From: Bacteroidia bacterium
GTDB lineage: Bacteria > Bacteroidota > Bacteroidia > Chitinophagales > Saprospiraceae
Assembly: GCA_030432855.1 (NCBI GenBank)
Contig: JAUILM010000099.1
Span: 1 to 11,259 of the forward strand
DNA: 11,259 nucleotides
Direction: 5' to 3'
Translations under genes and position numbers: made by a program
The notes under the pieces: generated by a model
What the model saw: only the letters and a program-made list of their open reading frames with translations
Database searches by the model: none
Told to the model about the DNA's origin: nothing
In this document: positions 6,424-11,259 of the stretch, one piece after another
Layout of the letters: the number at the start of each line of letters is the position of its first letter
Position numbering within the stretch: the first letter of the stretch is position 1

Positions 6424-7662
6424 TTGTAGACCCATCAATTGATCTATTTCCTGCAAGAGCTTGATTGACTTTCCTTTTTCAGATTTTGCTCGTAAGCGTC
6501 TTCGCCATTTTTTCCAGGCATTGGCCCATAGAACAGTGAAGTAACCTGTCAGTGGCAAGATTGGTAGAATGATCCATGATTTAAGTCCTACCACCGCGAG
6601 TAGGATGATGAAACAGAGGAGATACCAGATTATTGCCAGCACCATGGTGAGGCCGATCCTGACAGGCGTGTAAAATTCGATCACTCGTACTTTTGATTCT
6701 GCTATCCATTTTGCGCCGTAAAAGGGTATCACATTGCCTACAAATCCGACGATGGCAAAAAGTATTCCCAATACCAGGCCTGCAGCAGCCAGTATAGAAG
6801 GTATTTTACCGGGTGCTGCAATACTGGCAGTATCTATTTTCTCAACCAATGATAGTACCTCTGACTTCTGAGCTTCCGTACTCTGATTGAAGAACTTTGC
6901 AATACCTTTTTCTCGACTGAACCGGGTATCTTCCGGGTCAACTACAGGCCAGGGTGTTTCGGGCTGTAGATATTCATAGGCTGTGGTGAGCTTATTAAAT
7001 GCATCTTGTTCTTTGAGATCATCCAGGTGAATCACTTGTGGGATCAATGCGGTGTACAAATCATCTGTCACTTCCTTAAGACCGGCATGTTGGTCCTTTT
7101 TGTATGCATCCAGATAGTTGCTGATAGAAACGGGATCGCCTACACGGATCATCACATCTGATTGAAAACGTGTACCATCAGCATAGTTAACGCCAATAGG
7201 GACAATTTGCAATGCTTCACCCCCCGGATAGTTGATTGCTCCAAAGGCAAGACGGGCTGTACCTTTTTGAAGTGGGGAAAGTGATTTCTTCATCTTGGTA
7301 TTCCCTTCCGAGAAAATGAGTATGGCCTTTCCATTGGCCAGTGCTTCATGTGCTTTGGCAAAAGTGTCGCTATTGCGCCGCATATTAGAAAAACCGTCAC
7401 GAAAACGATAGATAGGAATCTGATTTGTCGCATCGAAGAACCATCTCCATCGTGGCTTGAAGACATCTCCTCTAACCAAAAAATGCAAAGGACGATCCAG
7501 AAAACAAGCCAGCAGACAGGCTTCCGCAAAAGCCATGGGATGATTGCAAGCAATAAGAATAGGACCCTTTTCGGGTACCTTCTCAGCATCAATCAGATAG
7601 ATTTTTCGAAAATATACCTTGAAAATGGAGGCAACTATCTCTTTCAGAATTTTGTAAATCAA
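6412..7662 (-). CDS. Membrane-anchored lysophospholipid acyltransferase family protein (PlsC-like, LPLAT)
   Basis: This 416-residue protein has an N-terminal PlsC/LPLAT domain and a hydrophobic C-terminal half. Block I is ACNHPMAFAEA, with H41; block II is QIPIYRFRDG (81-90); block III is IFSEGNTK, with E119; block IV is VPIGVNY (154-160). It should transfer an acyl group from acyl-ACP or acyl-CoA to a glycerophosphate or lysophospholipid at the inner membrane. Transmembrane segments are likely at about 288-312, 336-358 and 361-382, followed by a very basic stretch KKWRRRLRAK. Bacteroidota members usually have H-x5-D (NHPNSFLD-like); here the acid is Glu (E47). The start is a TTG at 7660-7662: the frame is closed by a stop at 7675-7677, and the first in-frame ATG (codon 43) falls after the catalytic His. 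It is convergent with the ArsC-family gene and divergent from miaA. Confidence 0.85.
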   Translation of the reverse strand: MIYKILKEIVASIFKVYFRKIYLIDAEKVPEKGPILIACNHPMAFAEACLLACFLDRPLHFLVRGDVFKPRWRWFFDATNQIPIYRFRDGFSNMRRNSDTFAKAHEALANGKAILIFSEGNTKMKKSLSPLQKGTARLAFGAINYPGGEALQIVPIGVNYADGTRFQSDVMIRVGDPVSISNYLDAYKKDQHAGLKEVTDDLYTALIPQVIHLDDLKEQDAFNKLTTAYEYLQPETPWPVVDPEDTRFSREKGIAKFFNQSTEAQKSEVLSLVEKIDTASIAAPGKIPSILAAAGLVLGILFAIVGFVGNVIPFYGAKWIAESKVRVIEFYTPVRIGLTMVLAIIWYLLCFIILLAVVGLKSWIILPILPLTGYFTVLWANAWKKWRRRLRAKSEKGKSIKLLQEIDQLMGLQSAQ

Positions 7663-7683
7663 CGCACTTCGTCTTTATCTTCG
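7651..7683 (+). promoter_or_regulatory. Candidate Bacteroidota-type promoter for miaA
   Basis: TTTG at 7651-7654 and TATCTTCG at 7676-7683 are 21 bases apart. The second is one mismatch from TAnnTTTG. The predicted start, near 7688, leaves a leader of about 40 bases before the miaA ATG. The -33 element sits in the first codons of the divergent acyltransferase gene. Confidence 0.35.
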
Positions 7684-7715
7684 AAAAATGGGAGTGTATC
7701 CAATGATGGTCCAAA
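7683..7715 (-). promoter_or_regulatory. Weak candidate promoter for the acyltransferase gene
   Basis: On the minus strand TTTG (plus coordinates 7712-7715) is followed after 21 bases by CATTTTTC (7683-7690), two mismatches from TAnnTTTG. It lies in the 65-base divergent spacer, about 20 bases before the TTG start. Only spacing and partial consensus support it. Confidence 0.2.
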
Positions 7716-7727
7716 TTAAAGATTTAA

Positions 7728-8642
7728 ATGGCTTTCAATAAATATCTTATCATCATAGCGGGTCCGACGGCGGTTGGTAAATCGGGAGCAGCCCTGGAAG
7801 TTGCAGACTTCTTGCAGACTGAAATAGTTTCTGCTGATAGTCGACAGATATACCGAGGACTTGATATTGGGACCGCCAAGGCTTCCAGCCAGGAGAGAGA
7901 GCAAGTACCTCATCATATGATTGATATTTGTGACATCCATGAAAAATTCACCGCCGCAGATTTTGAGCGAGAAACCCTTCTGTCCATTACGAAGATTCAT
8001 AAGCAAAATGACACAGCAGTACTTTGTGGTGGCACTGGATTATATATTCATGCTGTCAGAAATGGATTAGATGACATTCCTCATGTACCTGAAAGCATTG
8101 CGACGGAATGGGACAGAAAATATCACCAGCAGGGTATTGCTGTACTTCAGGAGGCATTGAGAAGCGAGGATCCTGCATATTATGAAAAAGTGGACATTCA
8201 TAATCAGCGTAGGTTGGTTCGTGCCCTGAGTGTAATTTCTCATACGGGCAAGCCCTTCAGTTCTTTTCTCAGAGATGATGAATCAAAGCGAACTTTCGAG
8301 GTAATTCCACTTTTGTTGGATATGGATCGGGAGATACTTTATCAGCGCATTAATAAAAGAGTGGATTGGATGGTGGAGCAGGGTCTGGAAACCGAAGCAC
8401 GGACTATGCTGCCCCATCGGGAGTTGCAGGCTTTGCAAACGGTGGGCTACCAGGAATGGTTTCCATACTTTGATGGAGACTACGATCGTCAGGAAGCAAT
8501 CCGCCTGATCAAAAGAAATTCACGCAGGTACGCAAAGCGACAGGGGACATGGTTTAGAGGACACGGACCATGGATCACATTGTCACCGGAAGATGTCCTA
8601 CCCTGGATCAAAGACTGGTCCGATGGGCATTTAGCTTCCTAG
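7728..8642 (+). CDS. miaA: tRNA dimethylallyltransferase MiaA
   Basis: This cytoplasmic enzyme transfers a dimethylallyl group from DMAPP to N6 of A37 in tRNAs that read UNN codons, the first step to (ms2)i6A. The 304-residue length fits the family. The P-loop GPTAVGKS is at 12-19. DSRQIYRGLDIGTAK starts at D37, the expected catalytic Asp. HHMID (62-66) and GGTGLYIHA (100-108), then NQRRLVRAL with its conserved arginines, and late KRNSRRYAKRQGTWFR, which contacts tRNA and substrate, are all present. The ATG lies 65 bases from the divergent acyltransferase start and has no clear Shine-Dalgarno sequence. The last 12 bases overlap the end of proC on the other strand. No key motif is missing, and function is near certain. 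Confidence 0.97.
   Translation: MAFNKYLIIIAGPTAVGKSGAALEVADFLQTEIVSADSRQIYRGLDIGTAKASSQEREQVPHHMIDICDIHEKFTAADFERETLLSITKIHKQNDTAVLCGGTGLYIHAVRNGLDDIPHVPESIATEWDRKYHQQGIAVLQEALRSEDPAYYEKVDIHNQRRLVRALSVISHTGKPFSSFLRDDESKRTFEVIPLLLDMDREILYQRINKRVDWMVEQGLETEARTMLPHRELQALQTVGYQEWFPYFDGDYDRQEAIRLIKRNSRRYAKRQGTWFRGHGPWITLSPEDVLPWIKDWSDGHLAS
8631..8642. other. 12-base tail-to-tail overlap of miaA and proC
   Basis: The sequence TTAGCTTCCTAG holds the miaA stop TAG (8640-8642) and the proC stop TAA, read from TTA at 8631-8633, a Leu codon of miaA. The length and codon register are the same as in the 6412-6423 overlap. Confidence 0.95.
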
Positions 8643-9431
8643 TTCTCGTGCCCGATTCAGTGCTGCCTGTGCACCTCCTTCCAGTCTTTCCTTTACACCC
8701 TTTTCATTGAAATAATTTAGAGCCGCTTCTGTGGTGCCTCCTCTTGAAGCCACCATCTGCATCCATTCTGTACAAGTCAGATCATTCTTATGAAATAGAT
8801 CGACGGCTCCCATGAAAGTTTGCCAGGTAAGTAGTTCAGCTTCGGGTGCAGAAAAACCCATATTCTGGGCTGCATCAATGAAAGCCTGCATACAGTAGAA
8901 TACATAAGCAGGACCACTACCTGAGATAGCCGTCGCGGCATCCAGGAGACCTTCATCTTCAACATAGATAGCCTTACCCGTCGTGTTAAGTAGATTTTGA
9001 ACGGTAACGAGTTCGATTCGGGTTACCTCTTCGGAGGTCGTGAAGACTGTCATACCCATTCCGATTTGTGCAGGGAGATTGGGCATAGCCCGGATGACCT
9101 TGGTGACACCCAGTGCGTCACAAATAGACTGCACTTTTATACCAGCCATGATGGATAGGAAAACCTGCTGAGGTTCTACCATCTGCTTCAGGCTTTTGAA
9201 GAGTACTTCCACATCCTGCGGCTTTACTGCCAGTATGATAAGGTCCGCTTTGGGGAGGCATTCCTGGGGCATTCCATAGACGGTACCAATATTTGCTTCT
9301 GAGAGTTCTGCTGCCTTAATCTCAGACTTCTCAAGGATCATCATTTCTTCGCTATTGACCAGGTGGGATCTAAGGAAACTCTTGGCGTACGTTTGCCCCA
9401 TATTTCCACCTCCAATAATCAAAATCTTCAT
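8631..9431 (-). CDS. proC: Pyrroline-5-carboxylate reductase ProC
   Basis: ProC reduces Δ1-pyrroline-5-carboxylate to L-proline with NAD(P)H, the last step of proline synthesis in the cytoplasm. The 266-residue protein begins MKILIIGGGNMGQ, with the Rossmann GGGNMG at 7-12. AVKPQD (68-73) and RAMPNLPAQIG (114-124) follow. The P5CR signature region SGSGPAYVFYCMQAFIDAA is at 170-188, and MVASRGGTTEAAL (226-238) in the C-terminal helical domain binds substrate. I chose the ATG at 9429-9431 because it puts the first β-strand at the N-terminus. The open frame extends 11 codons further to a TTG, which would add residues the family does not have. It is convergent with miaA (12-base overlap) and divergent from the asparaginase-like gene (59 bases). 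Confidence 0.97.
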   Translation of the reverse strand: MKILIIGGGNMGQTYAKSFLRSHLVNSEEMMILEKSEIKAAELSEANIGTVYGMPQECLPKADLIILAVKPQDVEVLFKSLKQMVEPQQVFLSIMAGIKVQSICDALGVTKVIRAMPNLPAQIGMGMTVFTTSEEVTRIELVTVQNLLNTTGKAIYVEDEGLLDAATAISGSGPAYVFYCMQAFIDAAQNMGFSAPEAELLTWQTFMGAVDLFHKNDLTCTEWMQMVASRGGTTEAALNYFNEKGVKERLEGGAQAALNRARELGS

Positions 9432-9461
9432 CTTCGAATCGTTTATTACATTTACCGCGAC

Positions 9462-9469
9462 CAAAAGTA
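9462..9469 (-). promoter_or_regulatory. Candidate -7 element for proC
   Basis: Read on the minus strand, the site is TACTTTTG, which matches TAnnTTTG at every fixed position. It is about 30 bases upstream of the proC ATG, giving a short leader. No TTTG is found at the expected -33 distance, so only half of the promoter is recognised. Confidence 0.35.
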
Positions 9470-9490
9470 ACTATTCTAAAATTGCTGTCT

Positions 9491-10519
9491 ATGGTTAAGC
9501 TCCTGACCTTTTTAGTTTCTCTATTACTTTTACATGTTTCATTTTCCGGCTGTATGTCCGAAAAGTCTACCAGTATGAGTGACGGTTCTGATCCCAAAGC
9601 ATATGCCCTGGCCATCCATGGTGGTGCGGGTGTCATTAAGAAGGAAAATATGACCGATTCGCTGGAAGCCGCTTACAGACAGGTAATGGATGAGGCATTG
9701 AGTATTGGTGAGGATATATTGAAAAATGGAGGTGCAAGTATCGAAGCGGTAACCGCCGTTGTCATGCATATGGAGGATAGCCCCTTGTTTAATGCCGGGA
9801 AAGGTGCCGTTTTTACGCATGAGGGTGAGAATGAAATGGACGCTTCTATTATGGATGGTCGGGATTTGAACGCCGGGGCTGTGGGGGGTGTAAAACATAT
9901 TAAAAACCCTATCCTGGCGGCTAAGGCTGTTTTAGAGAAGTCGGAGCACGTGATGCTGACGGGCGAAGGTGCTGAACAATTTGCAGCCGACCAGGGCATT
10001 GGCATGGTCGATCCCAGTTATTTTCACACACAGCGCCGATGGGATGCATTGCAGCGTATACTTGATCGGGAGGAGGAAATCACGGAGCTAGATCATGACT
10101 CCAAGCATGGCACCGTGGGAGCGGTTGCTCTGGACAAAGATGGAAATCTGGCCGCTGCCACCTCTACAGGCGGTATGACTAACAAAAGATATAATCGTAT
10201 CGGAGACTCTCCCATCATCGGAGCCGGGACCTATGCTAATAATGCAACCTGTGCGGTATCCAGTACCGGACATGGTGAGTACTTCATCCGATATGCAGTG
10301 GCACACGCCATCTCAGCGCAGATGCAGTATGGTGGAAAGTCCCTGCAAGAGGCCGGAGATGATGTCGTGCACAAGCAATTGGTGCAAGCTGGTGGTACTG
10401 GTGGTATCATATCTGTCGATAAGAGGGGGAATATACATATGCCCTTCAATACACCTGGGATGTTTCGCGGGTACGCAATCCCAAATGATCGAAACATCCG
10501 TATATACAAGAAAGATTGA
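9491..10519 (+). CDS. Isoaspartyl peptidase/L-asparaginase (Ntn-hydrolase), predicted lipoprotein
   Basis: This 342-residue protein belongs to the plant-type asparaginase/glycosylasparaginase family (E. coli IaaA-like). Such proteins cleave themselves before a Thr that becomes the N-terminal nucleophile of the β-subunit. That site is visible as KHG/TVGAV, with T208. Substrate-pocket motifs follow: TSTGGMTNKRYNRIGDSPI, GAGTYA, STGHGE and GGTGG. The α-subunit starts with ALAIHGGAG and contains NAGKGAVF and EMDASIMDG. It removes β-aspartyl residues from isoaspartyl dipeptides and can hydrolyse asparagine. The N-terminus is a lipoprotein signal (VKLLTFLVSLLLLHVSFSGC), with the lipobox-like FSGC placing the lipidated Cys at 21, so it should be in the periplasm or on the outer membrane. 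I chose the ATG at 9491 over an in-frame TTG three codons upstream. It is divergent from proC and 53 bases before the glycosyltransferase gene. Confidence 0.93.
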   Translation: MVKLLTFLVSLLLLHVSFSGCMSEKSTSMSDGSDPKAYALAIHGGAGVIKKENMTDSLEAAYRQVMDEALSIGEDILKNGGASIEAVTAVVMHMEDSPLFNAGKGAVFTHEGENEMDASIMDGRDLNAGAVGGVKHIKNPILAAKAVLEKSEHVMLTGEGAEQFAADQGIGMVDPSYFHTQRRWDALQRILDREEEITELDHDSKHGTVGAVALDKDGNLAAATSTGGMTNKRYNRIGDSPIIGAGTYANNATCAVSSTGHGEYFIRYAVAHAISAQMQYGGKSLQEAGDDVVHKQLVQAGGTGGIISVDKRGNIHMPFNTPGMFRGYAIPNDRNIRIYKKD

Positions 10520-10572
10520 TTTTCTCTTTTTACATGAATCTTTACATCTTGTGATTGATCAACCAGCTATAG

Positions 10573-11259
10573 ATGCAGTGTAGTATCATTATACCTACCC
10601 TCAATGAGTCCGAAAATATTGGTGATTTAATAAGGCATCTTCAAAAAGGTGCCGACGAAAGATTAGCTGATATCATCGTAGTGGACGCCGGAAGCAAAGA
10701 TGACACTGTTGGAGAGGCAAGGTCTGCTGGAGCGAGGGTTCTCACTTCGACCAGGGGCCGGGCGTTACAGATGAATCTGGGAGCAGATGCCACCGATAGT
10801 GAGATACTCTACTTTGTCCATGCCGATACCAGACCTCCACTCACCTACCTGGATGACATCGAAGAAGCAATCGCTGAAGGCTACGACATGGGTTGCTATC
10901 GGTTTAAATTTAATAGCCGAAGCAAATTGCTGGCGATCAATTCGTACTTCACTCGCTTTGGTAAGATGTGGTGCAGGGGTGGCGATCAGAGCCTTTTTAT
11001 GAAGTCAGATGTCTTTTACGCCTTGGGAGGATACAAAGAGGAGTATGTAATCATGGAAGAGTACGATCTGCTAAGACGTGCCGTGGATCAATACAAATTC
11101 AAATTGATACCCAAAGATATCATCGTATCAGCCCGCAAATATGAGGACAATAATTACCTCCGTGTACAGTTTGCCAATCTGGTGGTTTTCAATATGTTTA
11201 AATGGGGCTATGAGCCACAACGACTTCTAAATACGTATCGTAGGTTGATTAGTTATCGG
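10573..11259 (+). CDS. Family 2 glycosyltransferase, TIGR04283-like, 3' end cut by window edge
   Basis: Open from the ATG at 10573-10575 to the right edge: 229 codons with no stop. The family is about this long, so probably only a little is missing. The GT-A fold starts with CSIIIPTLNESENI (3-16), then IIVVDAGSKDDT (34-45) for nucleotide-sugar binding. GRALQMNLGA (62-71), FVHADTRPP (81-89; HAD in place of the usual DxD), RGGDQSLFM and VIMEEYDLLRRA follow. The GRAxQMNxGA and IMEExDLLRR blocks are those of the TIGR04283 group (rSAM/selenodomain-associated transferase 2, linked to arsenosugar synthesis in some genomes). The donor and acceptor are unknown. No signal peptide or membrane helix is seen. 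It lies 53 bases after the isoaspartyl peptidase gene on the same strand and may be co-transcribed with it; I see no clear promoter in the gap. Confidence 0.88.
   Translation, partial: MQCSIIIPTLNESENIGDLIRHLQKGADERLADIIVVDAGSKDDTVGEARSAGARVLTSTRGRALQMNLGADATDSEILYFVHADTRPPLTYLDDIEEAIAEGYDMGCYRFKFNSRSKLLAINSYFTRFGKMWCRGGDQSLFMKSDVFYALGGYKEEYVIMEEYDLLRRAVDQYKFKLIPKDIIVSARKYEDNNYLRVQFANLVVFNMFKWGYEPQRLLNTYRRLISYR

Noticed and set aside
7290..7719. Open frames of 100-123 codons in other frames over the 5' part of the acyltransferase
   Set aside because: They overlap the conserved acyltransferase motifs in another frame, and the encoded sequences look random.
9477..9484. TAAAATTG as a -7 element for the isoaspartyl peptidase gene
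   Set aside because: One mismatch, no -33 partner, and it would place the transcript start at the ATG itself.
9539..10005. Open frames of 110-119 codons on the minus strand opposite the isoaspartyl peptidase
   Set aside because: They are antisense to a gene with clear catalytic motifs, have low-complexity composition and no recognisable domain.
10555..10562. 8-base palindrome TTGATCAA just upstream of the glycosyltransferase gene
   Set aside because: Short palindromes are common by chance and nothing else marks an operator.
1..11259. Defence system, mobile element, CRISPR array or integrase
   Set aside because: No transposase, integrase, nuclease, toxin-antitoxin, repeat-spacer pattern or long inverted repeat could be seen; base composition looks even through the window.

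Overview
The window looks like a piece of a Bacteroidota chromosome. Three things point there. One large secreted protein ends in a type IX secretion (Por) C-terminal sorting domain. Several start sites lack a usable Shine-Dalgarno sequence. Some spacers carry sequences matching the Bacteroidota -33/-7 promoter (TTTG ... TAnnTTTG). A Cytophaga/Saprospira-like lineage is a guess; the sequence does not fix genus or class. The region is very dense: the eight gaps between genes total 377 bases, the longest is 119 bases (3089-3207), and no stretch over 300 bases lacks a gene. I saw no rRNA, tRNA, CRISPR array, insertion sequence or long repeat.

Left part (1-3088, all minus strand): a three-gene carbohydrate-catabolism operon, read GH88-type unsaturated glucuronyl hydrolase, then a TIM-barrel sugar isomerase/epimerase, then a Gfo/Idh/MocA oxidoreductase that runs off the left edge. 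None has a signal peptide, so all three should act in the cytoplasm on imported, lyase-generated or oxidised oligosaccharides. This is the most interesting biochemistry here, because the downstream steps are not the usual KduI/KduD pair.

Middle part (3208-6037, minus strand): a MenI/YdiI-like hotdog thioesterase followed 7 bases later by a 798-residue 'choice-of-anchor B' surface or secreted protein (signal peptide, LVIVD beta-propeller, two carboxypeptidase-regulatory-like domains, a beta-sandwich region, T9SS sorting domain).

Right part (6082-11259): single genes alternating between strands: ArsC-family reductase (+), membrane-anchored lysophospholipid acyltransferase (-), miaA (+), proC (-), an isoaspartyl peptidase/asparaginase lipoprotein (+), and a partial family 2 glycosyltransferase of the TIGR04283 type (+) running off the right edge. 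Two convergent pairs (arsC/acyltransferase and miaA/proC) each overlap by exactly 12 bases in the same codon register. The divergent pairs share spacers of 44-65 bases that hold candidate promoters. Most of these genes are housekeeping (tRNA modification, proline synthesis, phospholipid synthesis, repair or turnover of isoaspartyl peptides). The ArsC-like and TIGR04283-like genes hint at arsenic metabolism, but the link is weak.

For five genes the longest open frame begins at a TTG. In four of them I moved the start to a downstream ATG. The acyltransferase has no usable ATG and probably does start at TTG. I see no clear new defence or mobile system in this window.
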